From Chrysomallon squamiferum (Eukaryota; Mollusca; Gastropoda; Neomphalida; Peltospiridae): a stretch of 64,000 nucleotides of DNA. The notes under the pieces are model-generated. The model had not been told where the DNA came from. It saw only the letters and a list, made by a program, of their open reading frames with translations, and ran no database searches. Location: NCBI GenBank assembly GCA_012295275.1, contig CM022666.1, positions 3,575,616 to 3,639,615 of the forward strand, read 5' to 3'. A program made the position numbers and the translations under genes. Below, one piece after another: positions 11,941 through 24,518 of the stretch (position 1 is its first letter; each line of letters starts with the position of its first letter).

Positions 11941-13727
11941 CTTCTTATGTAGATCCATAAAACCGAACCAAACAGTTCCTTGAGCACCACAATGGACAAA
12001 AATACAACAACAATTTGAGCTGTATCCATGACGATGCGCCTGGATGCAGTGAGTAAAGCGTCAAGTTGGTTTTCTACAATGTCTGGTCTCTCCGTCCTGT
12101 GAAAGTAAATTGTAAAAACAGATCATTAAAATTTAAACAAAGATAAGAAAACATATTACTTGTATTAGTGTCTTTAAGGTTGCTAAACACACTCAGATAT
12201 GTACAAATAATAATTGATAAAACGTTTTGCCATGACTTGATAAATTAATTCATTTTCTGTTTTTCCTTCTTCTTGATGTCCATGCCGAGGTTGACCAAGT
12301 AGGTGCAGTACGTCTCACTGTGTACAAACTGCAGTGTTGTCAGCTGCTGCTGGTGTAGTTGCAGTGCACGTTCATGACGTTCTAAATACGCTGCCATCCA
12401 GCTCTGGTACAAAGGAAGTTCCACTGTGTTTATTTGTTCTGCATGAGAAACAAGTCGACTGTTGATCATTTCAGCTTGGAGGTCTATGAATCAATCCTGA
12501 AATTAAGAAAAAATATATATATTCAAATACACTGAATATTCTACATCACAGTATGTCAGTTTTATAATATCGTATACATGGTATTTGCTAAGCTGAATCT
12601 TTAATATTATATCATTTGATTTGTAAGTTACAGGATATATACTGTATTGTAACGATCTTTAAGGTTACCGTACTGGAATAATACTGTATCACTTGGTATA
12701 TAAATTACATGATATGTACTGCACTCTATTAATCTTTAATAATGTATTCCTGGATATATAAGTTATATGATATGTACTGTAATAATTTTGTATATTATGT
12801 CCTTGGATATACAATTAATGTATTCATTTATACTCTGCACCACAGGGCCTCATTTATTTGTAAAATGACACACAGAATGCATATTATTTGCAATAATGAA
12901 TCTGTAATATTATATATTTGAATATATAAATTACATGGTAGGTACTGTATTTTATTATATATTATTTATATCAATATTCCTGGTATGCACTGCACTCTAT
13001 TCATCTTTAATGCTGGATACATAAATTACATGGTATGTACTGCACTCTATTAATCTTTAATACTGGATATATAAATTACATGGTATGTACTGCAGTCTAT
13101 TAATCTTTAACAGCTTATCTCTAGATGTATAAATTACTTGGTATGTACTGTACTTAATTATATGTTTAATACTGTCTCCCTGTAAATATAAACTATATGA
13201 CATGTAATGTACTAGAATAATACTGTATTCTGGATATTTAAACTATATTATTCTCCAACTTTTGTCTTATTTCAAATACATATGGATAAAAAAAGTCATC
13301 TAAAAAAAGAGGTATGACCAGTTATTTTTTTTTTAATTATTCAAAAATAAATAAATAAACTCACACTTAGCACTTACCATATCGTGATGGAGACCCAGTC
13401 TTTTCAAACTTTGCTTGGTTAGTACGACCTCTGACACGTGTACACCGCCATAACAAGGAGACAAACAACTACAGTGACAACAGCATTGGGCATAAAAAGT
13501 GTTTGGACTACCTGGATCAAAAATAAAATTAAAACAAAATATTAACTGGGAAAAAAGTTCATCAATAACAATTATACATTAATAATAGTTATAAATAACA
13601 ACAACAATAACAGTAATAGTAATAATAGTGATAATAATGATATTACATTAACAACAATAGCAACAACAAGCATTTCTTGAGATAAAGGTCCTTGAGTATG
13701 AAAAAGTTGTCTCCTTAGCATTCTCTA

Positions 13728-13759
<32 letters not shown>

Positions 13760-14092
13760 GGAGACAGGTAAACGTAATACTGAACTGAATACAGAATTTC
13801 TTAACACCTAGTCGAATATTTTCAAACAGAGATTTAGGTTTTTCACTTTTCTCTCTCAATACATCATCGTCACCTTCATCATCAGCTGTCAAGATAATTC
13901 ATAGTTTGTATTATAGAAATACTGGGTGTCTAATAGTGTAAATAAACAATAACAACAACAATAATAACTACTACTACTACCAATTAATTTAACGATATAA
14001 CAAATAAAACCTAACTAATTTTATTTAACTGTTAACCTGTTAATATTAGTAGTACTTTGTAAATATTGTTGTTGTTGTTGTTATCATCATCA

Positions 14093-14129
<37 letters not shown>

Positions 14130-14530
14130 AAAATTAATTTACATATCTTTGACCTACTAATCATACAAAATAAATGTGTTAAAGCTTCTGTAAACATTTA
14201 AATACTTTTAATTAATTACTAATAATAATATGCACTGAAGTATCCATAAACAAATAATTAATTACTTGTTTCCTTATAATCCACATACTCAGGTACCCGT
14301 ACAGGAGAAGCTTAGCGAACGAGATTGTCTTGGCCATCCGATGAGCAAACAACAAAATATCAACCACAACCATCAAACCGAATATCACACAGAACGCTGT
14401 CACTGAATTTCCCTTCGCTCCGCTTTGAGGTTTTCGCTGTCTGGCAGCCTGGTTTACCTCCCCTTGACTTGACTCGGAGAAAGGAAAGAGCCAGTGATAT
14501 TGAAAGACAATATTTACTTTTACTAATATT
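11941..14530 (-). pseudogene. F2-2: most complete copy of the multi-pass membrane protein gene, disrupted
   Basis: Exons in order: a (14266 to about 14530), b (13785-13885), c (13378-13511), d (about 12273-12496), e (11941-12096). Exon a encodes a basic stretch and a hydrophobic segment (AFCVIFGLMVVVDILLFAHR) ending IIRKQ. Exon b is acidic then basic (DDEGDDDVLREKSEKPKSL), exon c has one helix, exon d is the Cys-containing loop and exon e the last visible helix. Damage: the exon b donor gtgagt has become ttcagt; exon c lacks one base (frameshift); exon d has TGA as its second codon and has lost its 3' end and donor. Exon e is intact. Phases of a and b do not fit directly, so an exon between them may be missing. 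The family is unknown to me; a DC-STAMP-like identity is only a possibility. Confidence 0.6.
14089..14127. repeat. (ATT)n microsatellite in F2-2 intron
   Basis: Thirteen ATT units lie between exons a and b. The corresponding place in F2-6 has ATT repeats at 58997-59060. Confidence 0.9.
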
Positions 14531-14559
14531 CATGTCTATTTTTTACTCTTTTTTTTGAA

Positions 14560-16270
14560 GAACTGAGATTTTTATTTTATTTTAATGAACTGAACATTTT
14601 GTTATGACACATCTAAATTCCTGATTTAACTAATAGATTATAGAATCAAATCTTTGTACACATACAAACATAATATTTCAGAGGATCGGACGTATTTGTG
14701 AATATAAAACAGTTGATATCAAATGAATTTTTTTGTATGTGTCTGTGTGCAAAAAATAGATGAGGATGTGCCAATTGTGATCCCAACCCCCACCAATCAT
14801 TTCATGATATGACCTGAAGAAAATATCAGGCTTTAAATGTTGTTTTTGTTCAAAAATTATTCTTAGCCTGACGAAATAGATCTGTTAAAGGATGAAAATA
14901 AAGTAAACAAAAAACAAAAAAAAACAAAAGAAATTATTTGATGGAGTAAGTTTATATATATATAAAAACATACATACATATAGTTATACAAATAAACACA
15001 TCAACAAAAAATATCAACATTGTTTATACAAGACAAAACTAACAAAAACGAATTAAATCGAAGTAGATCTTTATTAGAAAAATAAAAATATAATTATATA
15101 CTCATATTTGATTATTATTATATCTGTTTCAATAATACATTTTTACTTCAGAGATAAAAGTTCTTTATTAAAACCTGATGCAAAACAATGAAAAAGAAAA
15201 GACAATAAATTATTTTATAAATAAAATGAATTGACAAAACAAAATCTCTTGTGTTGCGGTTCATAACTGATTGAAATTTATTGCAAAGGCATCGAAAAAC
15301 CTGTTGACCGTTGGAAAGAATGATCAATAATAACAGAGAATACATTATTGATTAAATTACATCTTGTTACCAATTAAGCTCAAGTTTTCTTCTATGTAAT
15401 GATTACATTTATTTTAACCACAATGGCTTATTCCTCAATACTTATTGTTAGAAACATAAATAAATAATCTCAAGATTCACACACACACACACACGTGCAG
15501 ACACACACACACATTTTAAAAATATAGTGTTATGATTGCATCCGTTCTATTGCAAATGTTAGGAACCCGACTAGCATTTCATTTTTTTTTTTTTAAAGTA
15601 AATCTATTTATTTATAACAATAATAATTCATTCATAAGAATAACAACAGTTTGTTAGTACAACTGTGAAACTGAATTTATAATAGTATTAACAATCTATT
15701 GTAATGCTCTAATACTGCATTGATAATAATAATAGCAGTCTATTAGTAATACTGTAATATTAGTATTAATTCGTTGTTATTCAAAATACTGGAAAGAATT
15801 CAACTGGAGTATCAAAAATGTTTTAAATAACAAAAGTAAGTGTGTGGTTGTGTGTGTGTACAACATGATAATAAGTAAAGTAATATAGTAATAGTAGTAA
15901 TAACAATTACATGCTGTAATTAAAAACAATGAAGTTACGCTGCTGATCTGGAGAAAATAGCAAACATTTTAATTTAAATTTGAAAGAAACATTATTGTCT
16001 GTTATTCTTTATAAATTATATTTTATTCACACTTTCGTTGTTATTCAAAATACTGGCAAGAATTCCATTAGAGTATCAAAAATGTTTCAAATAATAAATG
16101 TGTGCGTGTGTGTATGTGTGTGTGTGTACAACATGATAATAAGTAAAGTATTAAAGTAATAGTAATAACAAAACTAATTTACAATAATTCAAAACAATAG
16201 CATCACAGCCATTTTGTTTTCTTTTATAATTCCACTGAGGACTATAAAGGCTGATCCAATCACAAACAAC
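14560..16270. other. Intergenic DNA between F2-2 and TNF gene A, duplicated at 59460-60960
   Basis: It matches 59460-60960 block by block (atcccaacccccaccaatca near 14781, cggttcataactgattgaa near 15259, tactggcaagaatt near 16053). It holds AC/TG tracts near 15480 and 16100. No exon is seen. It shows that F2-2 plus A and F2-6 plus E derive from one duplicated unit. Confidence 0.65.
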
Positions 16271-16277
16271 CGACCAC

Positions 16278-16346
<69 letters not shown>
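16278..16346. repeat. (AAT)n microsatellite
   Basis: About 22 AAT units lie downstream of TNF gene A. Confidence 0.95.
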
Positions 16347-16347
<1 letters not shown>

Positions 16348-16520
16348 GCCCCCGCTGAAGACTATAAAGGAAGATGAAAGAATGCCTAATATAAACGTTT
16401 CATAATAAAGTTAGAATAAAATAGTAGTTTAACGTACTCATGTCCCTGACTACTGTCTTTCTATCACAGCTCAAACAAATTATATATCAGCAGTTATAAT
16501 TGATGTCTCTCGAAACAGTT

Positions 16521-17460
16521 TTACAGCATATACAGGCCAAAGTAGGTGGTCTCAGGATCTCTCAAAATTCTGTTCACAACTGATGTTCTCACCACTACAG
16601 TGTCGTTGGCTTTCAGGTAATAAACAGCTCCAATGTAAGAAGTAACAAAACCTTCCTGGTATCTTCCTACTTTGCATGTTGTTTGAGGATTTCTGTAGAG
16701 GACTTCATAATTTGGATATTTTTCAATTGAGTGACACAGCCTAGCGTATTCAAGCTCTCTGACTTGGTTGGCATGGAATAAAACGTTACTGTATATGAAG
16801 TAGTAAGCAGCTTCTTTGACTTGAATCCCGTCAGCGACAACAGCCACACCTCCTTTCACAAACGATCTTTTACCAGACGACGTCCATTTGATGAGAGGCT
16901 TTGGGTTGTCTGAAAAGTTTGTAAGAAGAAATTATTTTTAAATATTATTTCTATTCTAAATCATCAACAGTTGTAGTTAATATTACTAATATATTTCTAT
17001 AACTACTACAAACTCCTGCTATTGACTACTTTAGTACCATCGTTGATATTTTTACTACTAACGTGCTGTTATCACAGTTTCTTCTATTATTTCCTAGCCA
17101 CTACTAATAACTATGTGATTACTACTACAACTACTTTTACCAGACCAACTACTACAATTACTTCTATTTTACTACTACCACATTTATTATCAAATCACCT
17201 CTTTTAACAGAGTAAAATTACTCTGCTACTACTACTACTACTCTACTGCTATTACTACTACTCTACTGCTACTACTATTATTACTAGTAACCTACTACTA
17301 GTACTACTACTACTGCTGCTACCACTGCTACTACTATTTGTATTCTTACTTTTGTCATATGTTGCATTCACTTCCATCTGTAGATGAGCTGATGTTTTCA
17401 CATTGTTTTCATTATTCAGATTGTAAGCGACCTCTCTGATCAGTTTAAGTTTCTGTTCTG

Positions 17461-17509
<49 letters not shown>

Positions 17510-18468
17510 CAGACACATATAGACTACTGATACATCTATAGTTATATAGATTCATACATACATAGATTCGTACACAATGTTTTTATTGTCTAAATTCAAA
17601 AGATCAGCGACATCTCTGACCTGCTTTAGTTTTTGTTCTGAAACATGCACACACACACATACATAAATATACATTTGTACATGTTTACATACTTAGACTA
17701 TACACAAATATGCACGTACATACAAATACATAATTATAAAAAAAAATGTCAGGATATTTAAAAATGCGTGCCTGAGTGTTTCTGTTTGTGTGTGTGCCTT
17801 CTTCTGTATGTTTGTCTGTCTGTGTGTATGTGTTTGTTTATGACTTTTCTTGTGTGTCTGTGTTTCTGCGACTGTCTTTTTACGTTTGTCTGTGTATGTG
17901 TATATGTGTCTGTATTAACTTACCACTTTTCTCAGCTTTTGTATGACTTTCACTCAGTTTCTAAAAAGAATGTTAATAACCAATTTGAAACTAGTCCGCA
18001 ATAATCAGTTTTAAATTTATAAATATTTTTCAGCACTATTAATTTCTCCTTTTCATAATTCAAATATTATTATTTCATTTATAAAGAATTTAACTTTTTA
18101 TTATTTTTATAGAGAATTTACCTCTTTCTTAATTTCATATCTACAGAAAACATTATTTTTTTTTCTTCAGTTAATTCATTTATGGAATATAAATTTTTGG
18201 AATTTACCTTCTTCATAATTTTACTGATCACTTTTTCTCCATCACTGTAACAGCAATACATGGTATTGTTCCTGGTTCTGTTCGTAGATTTGTCATCACA
18301 ACAGTTTTCTCCTGGTTTGCACGAGATTTTCACACACAGTTTCTTGTCAAACAACAAGTTGGTTTCTCTGTTCAGAAATTCTTTTAATGTTACAGATGCA
18401 ATGAAACTGATGAGTATCAAGTTTAGTACCATAAGATAAATGGCAATGACTGGACGAATTGGTACCAT
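16521..18468 (-). CDS. TNF-superfamily ligand gene A (type II membrane protein, 264 aa)
   Basis: Coding exons: 18208-18468, 17924-17960, 17350-17457, 16521-16909, all with GT/AG sites and matching phases (0, 1, 1), ending in TAA. Residues 1-6 are cytosolic and about 7-28 form the membrane anchor. Residues 45-73 carry a C-x4-C-x5-CC-x14-CC module with glycosylation sites, 75-120 a helical stalk and 122-264 the THD. THD marks are SAHLQMEV (strand A), YYFIYSNVLF, C194 and C214 as the likely disulphide, SYIGAVYYLKANDTV and the C-terminal YFGLYML. TNF ligands form trimers that bind TNF receptors; the receptor here is unknown. The ATG at 18468 is chosen because the acceptor gttttacag at 18496 marks a short 5' leader and the upstream in-frame sequence is intronic. 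The promoter lies near 19110-19195. The gene looks intact. Confidence 0.85.
17222..17340. repeat. TAC/TGC trinucleotide tract in intron 3 of TNF gene A
   Basis: Imperfect ctactactg repeats lie between the THD and stalk exons. All TNF copies except C have a comparable tract here, longest in D (47884-47950). Confidence 0.8.
17461..17505. repeat. (AT)n directly at the stalk-exon acceptor of gene A
   Basis: The intron end upstream of the stalk exon is an AT run ending tatatttcag, so the acceptor has almost no pyrimidine tract. Gene B has the same arrangement at 29606-29642. Confidence 0.8.
17579..17637 (-). pseudogene. Duplicated, truncated stalk exon inside gene A
   Basis: An acceptor (atgtttcag) is followed by EQKLKQVRDVADLLNLDNKN, clearly a second stalk exon, which loses similarity before the THD strand A part and has no donor. 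An equivalent copy without its acceptor lies at 48242-48298 in gene D, so the duplication predates the A/D split. Confidence 0.65.
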
Positions 18469-19052
18469 TTTGTGTAACAGCTTTTGAGAAGTAGTCTGTA
18501 AAACATGAACAAAACAAAAGAAAAAATCAGTAATAAATAATAACAATAAAATACACACATACGCACACGTACACAATATACATACACTTATATATAACAT
18601 TATTTCAGCAAAAAGGCAATATGCACATGTACATACACATAGATATAAAACTTTTAAAGAATGGTTAAATAAATAAATAAAATAATAAATATTACCAAGA
18701 TAAATTTACACACAATATACACATCGACACACACTTCTATATAAAATTCTTTCAAAGAAATTTTTTTAAAGCAAATAATATTTACCAAGATATATTTACA
18801 TCCATAATGTTCCTATGTGACGTCCAAATAAACAACAAAAGAAACTCCCATAAAAATAGCTAATGTTATAATTTTATATAAATATATATAACCTGTGAAC
18901 TAACTGAAATTATAATTTTATATTAGTATAGATAACCTATGAAATAAGTGAAATTATAGTTTTATATAAATATATATAACCTATGAAATAAGTGAAATTA
19001 TAGTTTTATATAAACATATATAACCTATGAAATAAGTAAAACTTTTACTTAC

Positions 19053-19200
19053 TAAATTAGGCTGCGTCTGTGTTCACAAAGGAGTGAAGCAAGTCTACGC
19101 TCTATGACAGGCTTCGTTGATTTTTACACCAGCATCCTATACAAAAAAATCGTATCATATTCTCTACCAGCTCACTCGATCATATTTGATTGGCTAAGAG
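19053..19200 (-). promoter_or_regulatory. Promoter and 5' untranslated exon of TNF gene A
   Basis: On the minus strand a CCAAT box (19189-19193, tagccaatca) precedes a degenerate TATA-like tgtaaaaa (19121-19128) and a conserved leader (cctgtcatagagcgtagact). The leader ends at donor gtaagt (19047-19052) and would splice to the acceptor before 18495. The same layout is at 50721-50860 upstream of gene D, where the TATA box is perfect. The transcription start is inferred from spacing only. Confidence 0.55.
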
Positions 19201-19479
19201 GAAATGTCCTCTACTTTATTTAAATTTACTGCTTAATGTTTTTTCTTCTGTCGTATTTAATTCTTCGCTATAGATTTCGTATAGTCATTTAATATACTAT
19301 GAATAAAATGAGCAAAGTCATTATATGTATTTTTTTGTGTGTTTGTATTGTTCATAAATAAGCTACATATTATAGTTGTTATTGCTATAATAGTAGTAGT
19401 AATAGTAGTAGTTGTTGATGTAGTTGTGGTAGTAATAGTAGTAGTTGTTGTTGCGGTTGCTTTTGTCGTTATTGTTAAA

Positions 19480-19571
19480 TAAAGAGTACAGCGTAACTTT
19501 TATTCCTGTGTCAACTAAGCCATAAACAACAAAAGGAGAACATGTAGTCTGTGTATCACACAGTGGAAAGT
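19480..19571 (-). pseudogene. F3 relic, copy 1 (cut by the assembly gap)
   Basis: The minus strand encodes FPLCDTQTTCSPFVVYGLVD followed by TGIKVTLYSLF, matching the better copy at 50952-51345. Its upstream part falls in the N gap. The protein family is not recognised. Confidence 0.5.
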
Positions 19572-19771
19572 NNNNNNNNNNNNNNNNNNNNNNNNNNNNN
19601 NNNNNNNNNNNNNNNNNNNNNNNNNNNNNNNNNNNNNNNNNNNNNNNNNNNNNNNNNNNNNNNNNNNNNNNNNNNNNNNNNNNNNNNNNNNNNNNNNNNN
19701 NNNNNNNNNNNNNNNNNNNNNNNNNNNNNNNNNNNNNNNNNNNNNNNNNNNNNNNNNNNNNNNNNNNNNNN
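19572..19771. other. Assembly gap of 200 N
   Basis: Exactly 200 N are present, a conventional size for a gap of unknown length. The protein frames reported across it are meaningless. Confidence 0.99.
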
Positions 19772-19929
19772 TTTTTCAAACAGTTACAATAAGACTATAG
19801 GAAAATAATGACAGATCTTTCAGATATATATATTGCCTTTTTCTTCCTTTTCGTTAACGAAATGATTTTTATATTATGTGTTAGAGACAGCTGCACTTTA
19901 GGAGATAATAATATTGTATTGAAAACAAA

Positions 19930-20015
19930 CAGTTGCATTTAATGTATTTATAAAACAGATGAGTATCAAGTTTAGTATTTCATTTTCCTATAGATACAGT
20001 CTGTGTCAAACAAGA
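19930..20015 (-). pseudogene. Collapsed TNF TM exon relic, second copy
   Basis: It has the same internal deletion as at 6490-6580: the start region (tttcattttccta) is joined to a short piece of the TM exon (gatgagtatcaagtttagta) and then to tgtatttataaaac. It is the remains of another TNF copy upstream of A. Confidence 0.5.
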
Positions 20016-20494
20016 TTAAAATGTTATTAATATTAAGATAAAGACACACACATAAATAACATTATTTGAAAAAATAAAAGTAAAATAATAAATAAAACCA
20101 CACACACACACACACACAGACACACAGCTGCACTTTAGAAGATAATAATATTGCACAATGTTCACAAATAAACTACATGCATTTATTGCTGGTTGTTACT
20201 GTTGTAGTTCTTGTTATTATTAATATTAACTTTGTTGTTGTCGTTCAGAGTTCAGGTGGAAAAAAAGCTAAAAAAAAAATAAAAAAGAGAAAACAATAAT
20301 AAAAAAAACCCCAAACAATACAAATAAATCACATACTATTATCGCGCGCACACACACACACCGTGATCTATTTAAGAATATTGCCCTGAGTTGTTTTTAT
20401 GATAGAAACTACGCCAAGAAGCTGTGATCTACAAGCAGGAACAGAAACAAAGAAAGAAAAACGTATTATCTGTATTATCTGATTTGAAATGCCC

Positions 20495-20760
20495 CGTGCA
20501 GTATAAAAGGGGTCAGGAAGCTTTTGGAGAGAGGTGATCAGACAGCTGTGCGGTGTTTTGGAGGAGTGTCAAGTTAATGTAATAGTTGGTGTCCAAGTGT
20601 ACACACAGTGATCTATTTACGAATTTTCCCATGAGTTGTTTTTATGATAGAAACTAGACTACGCCAAGTACATGTGATGTAAATGATATGCAGTGTTTTG
20701 AACGAGTGCCAAGTTAATGTAATAACTGGTGTCTGACCAAGCGTTGCCGACACCTGAACA
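20495..20760. mobile_element. hAT-like non-autonomous element remnant
   Basis: The right end reads gcgttgccgacacctgaaca, the reverse of the hAT-type end at 7033 and 39853. The left part (aggggtcaggaagcttttgg) is a diverged counterpart. No coding sequence is seen inside. Confidence 0.35.
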
Positions 20761-20879
20761 GTAGCAGCGTGAATGAAGAAGACAGAGAAATGAGATCACA
20801 CGTTAGATAAACTTTTCACAGACTTTTCCAAACAGCTATTTATAAACACTGCACGGGTACTTTTAAGTATGTGATATGA

Positions 20880-21649
20880 ACATGGTTATATAACAGCAAT
20901 ATTTAACCTACTGTCTATAAAGTATACAAATTATCCTTCATAAAATAAAAATTAAATCATGTCACTGACTGGTGTATAAGTGAAAAGTGAGTTGAAAAAT
21001 ATGTTCATTAATTTTACTTGATATTTAAAAAAGAAAATAAGAAAATAAAAGAAAATGATAAATGCAGATCAAGACATTTGTGCTACATTTAAAGTAGCTA
21101 TCCAAGTAATAAAAATTATGAACAAGTGACCAGAGGTAAACAATACTAATTATAATGATGTTGATGATGATGATGATAAATTTAATAGTAGTAGTAGTAG
21201 CAGCAGCAGCAATAATATAAATAGCAGGAGTAGTAGAAAGAATAATACTAGTAATCATGATTATATATTAATAATATAGCAGTAGTAATAATGATGAAGA
21301 TGATAGTGGTAATAAAGTTAATAATGATGATGATGATGATGATAGACATAATAAAATTAATAATCATAATATTAATAAAAAGAAAATTCTTATTGTGATA
21401 AAAAAAAAAAAATGCTTTAAATAGATTGTTTATTATGAAAATTTTAAATGTAATGTATATATAAACATTTATTACACTGATCATTTCAATACATGAGTAC
21501 ATACTGTATAAAGAAAATCCTTTTTAACTGGATCATCCACATAACTTGTATTATTCATTGTAAAGTAATCAGTAAATATTTAACTTTCATCAGTCAATTT
21601 ATTTAGAAAACCAGTAATATTTAAATATTTATTCACTGAATACAGCACA

Positions 21650-21735
<86 letters not shown>
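20880..21735. repeat. Dispersed repeat unit ending in a long (CT)n
   Basis: It is the same unit as at 7690-8385: conserved lead, AGT/AGC and GAT runs, then a CT tract at 21654-21733 in the place of the TGTACA minisatellite. Confidence 0.7.
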
Positions 21736-21739
<4 letters not shown>

Positions 21740-22380
21740 TCTTCAAAACTGAGCATCAAAAAGGGATGCTAGGAAGCAATGCTGTTTTGGCCTGGAGATT
21801 TAAAGAAAAAAAAAGTTAATGTAATAAATGTTGTCCAAGTGTTCAGTTGACAGCCTGGACTAAATTCCTCGCGTACCCCTGAACTACAGCGTGACTTCTG
21901 TTCTCGTTTTCGGTAAGTTATAATAACCTATATATAACAGTACTGTCACCGATGTATAATAATAGTATCAATTGTCGGGATTTCCAGTAACCAATGACTA
22001 CGTCAAGGTCTGTGTACACAATGAGGGAACTATTATCTGATGTAAATATAGCTTTCATGAATCTATGCGCAGCCGTATTAACAAGAGTTAAGCACGCGAA
22101 ATATGATACCTGAAATTGTGGTATAGAACAGGCACTGACATGCGCAATTTAGTCAATGACGTGATAAAGTGGAAGTGTACAGACAAAAAATGTTAATATG
22201 TAAAGTTATTCAACTGACTGGGTAAAATAAAAAATAAGTTATGTAAACATCAATTGTGGTACATCTACAAAGTCATTTTATGCACACGTACACACTATTA
22301 TGTAAATTTAGTTAATATTCGCAGTTTATTAACTTACTGCACAACTTTATTCAGAGCAAAGACCAGTTGGAAAAAATCCC
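21736..22380. other. Intergenic DNA, no gene seen
   Basis: After the CT tract comes a stretch (gagcatcaaaaagggatgct) shared with 8400 and 54215, then non-repeated sequence with no open frame or splice pattern that I could support. Confidence 0.5.
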
Positions 22381-22779
22381 AATGATGATGATGAAGATGA
22401 TGATGATAAATTTAAGCAACAGCAGCACTAATTTCAATAGTAGTACTAGTAGAAAGAATAATACTAATAATGTTGATTAGTAGCAGTAGTAGTAACTATG
22501 ATGACGATAGTGATAATAAAATTAATAATAATATTAATATTTATATTATTGAAATGCTTCTAAAAAGAAGATTCTTATTGTGATAAAACAAAAAAAAGTG
22601 CTTTAAATAGATTGTTTATTATGCAAATTTTACATGAAATTTTAAATTTTACTGTATAAAGAACACTTAACTTGTATTACTCATTAGAAAGCAGTCGGTG
22701 AACATTTAACTTTCATCAGTCAGTTTATATAGAAAATCAGTATGTAAATATTTATTCACTGAATACAGCACTCATTTAT

Positions 22780-23290
22780 TTTACATAGAACATCTCTAGA
22801 ACACATTCAGTGTTTGTAGAACATCCACTGTACAGATTTACTGAACACAGACCATGAATAGTACATACATTACATATTCACTGTACAAAGAAAAGCCATT
22901 ACGCACGGAGTATTCATTATCATTTAACATTAATTATATTTACAACATCCACAGATGTACATGTTTAGAATATCAACTGTACAAAAACATCTTTTCACAC
23001 AGAACAGCTACAGCAAAACATGCATTTTGTACAGAACATTCACTGTACACTGAACATCTACTGTACTTGAGCATCCAATGTGCACTGTACACAGAACATC
23101 TGTACAAGATCATCTTTTACACAGGAAATCGACTGAAGAACATTCACTGTATACAGAATATCCACTGCAGAACAACGCCTACTGTACTTAGAACATTAGA
23201 GCATCTACTGCACAAAGAACATCCAGTATACAAGAATATCCACTGTACATAGAACATATGTTGTACAAGAACATCCATCGTATAACGAGA
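22780..23290. repeat. TGTACA minisatellite, block U4
   Basis: These are gaacatcyactgtaca-type repeats. The plus-strand 132-codon frame at 22854 is a chance product of the repeat; its start resembles frames in blocks U3 and U5 only because the DNA does. Confidence 0.75.
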
Positions 23291-23329
23291 GTAAAACCTA
23301 AAATAATAGTAAATAAAACATGAAGATGA

Positions 23330-23467
23330 ATGATGATTTTCATTGATTATTTTGTTAATAATATTCTGGATGATGAGGCTGACAGTAAAACTTTGAATGA
23401 TGATGTTAACAATACAATTTTGAATGATGATGCTGACAATGAAATTTTGAATGATGATGTAGATTAA
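23330..23467 (+). other. Small acidic-repeat open frame, copy 4 (45 codons)
   Basis: It starts MMIFIDYFVNNILDDEAD and has repeats NDDVNNTIL and NDDADNEIL. It ends NDDVD and TAA. It keeps the head and the terminal stop of the other copies. Confidence 0.35.
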
Positions 23468-23517
23468 TGGCCATGACAGTCTTTGTGTTTAGTTATGATC
23501 CACATTTATTTTCATTC

Positions 23518-23556
<39 letters not shown>
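23518..23556. repeat. (ATT)n microsatellite
   Basis: A pure ATT run between repeat block U4 and the orphan F2-4 exon. Confidence 0.9.
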
Positions 23557-24362
23557 CATTATTTTACTGAAATGAAAAGTCTTCTTCTGACACAAATAAA
23601 TTCCTGATATAACTAATAGATTATGAAAACAAATCTCTGTACACATACGAACACAATATTTCACAGAATCTGATGTCACTGTGAATATAAAACAATTAAT
23701 ATCAAATGAGATTTTTCAGTTGTGTGTATTTCCTGATATGTCCTGAAGGAAATATTAGAATGTAATGTTTTTTAGGTTTTAAGTAAATTTCTTTTCATGA
23801 ATCTTTCATTGTCTGATCCTCGCTGGTTTAAAAAATTATTCTTAGCCTGACAAAACCAGATCTGTTAAAAGATGAAAAGAGAGAAAGTAAAGAAATGAAT
23901 TAATTTCATGGGGTAAGTTTAGTTAACATATATATATATATGAAAGAAATTAAAAATATTTATATATCATTTATTAATTAATAATTAATAAGGATAAGGA
24001 ATTAAATAATAACAACAGTAAATTAAATAAATAAAACGATACACAACAAATGTTGATTAATTAATTTAAAAATCAATAGTTTAACTAATAATAATAACAA
24101 TAAAGTAACTATTTAATGATCAGAAACCAAATAAATAATTAAATAAATAAATAAAATAATTAAATCAACAACAATAATAATAGTAAAATAAATAATAATA
24201 ATAATAATAATAATCAACATCAATTTACTTAAAACTGAGCAGAATAATATTTATATATTTATCATTGCAGATATCTGTTATATTGTGAAAAGAGATATTA
24301 TTTACAACTGAAATTAAAAGAAAAGAATATTCGAGACACCATCTTAGACAGAAATAATTTAC

Positions 24363-24518
24363 CTTCTTATGTAGATCCATAAAACCGAACCAAACAGTTC
24401 CTTGAGCACCACAATGGACAAAAATACAACAACAATTTGAGCTGTATCCATGACGATGCGCCTGGCTGCAGTGAGTAAAGCGTCAAGTTGGTTTTCTACA
24501 ATGTCTGGTCTCTCCGTC
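24363..24518 (-). pseudogene. F2-4: orphan exon e
   Basis: The 156-nt exon is intact: acceptor cacag, donor aag|gtaaat, open frame with the AARRIVMDTAQIVVVFLSIV helix. No other F2 exon is found on its upstream side. Instead, unrelated sequence (gcaaactaggccgacgcttt) begins near 24665 and then a TNF relic. It is an exon fragment of a lost F2 copy. Confidence 0.65.

Noticed and set aside
18118-18600. A 160-codon version of the gene A first exon with an N-terminal extension
   Set aside because: The extension crosses a clear acceptor (gttttacag) and is not conserved in the other copies; the ATG at 18468 is the common start.
19363-19808. Frames across the N gap
   Set aside because: They are translated from N and have no meaning beyond the short F3 piece at 19480-19571.
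22854-23252. A 132-codon plus-strand frame
   Set aside because: It consists of the TGTACA minisatellite; similar frames in other blocks are broken at different places.
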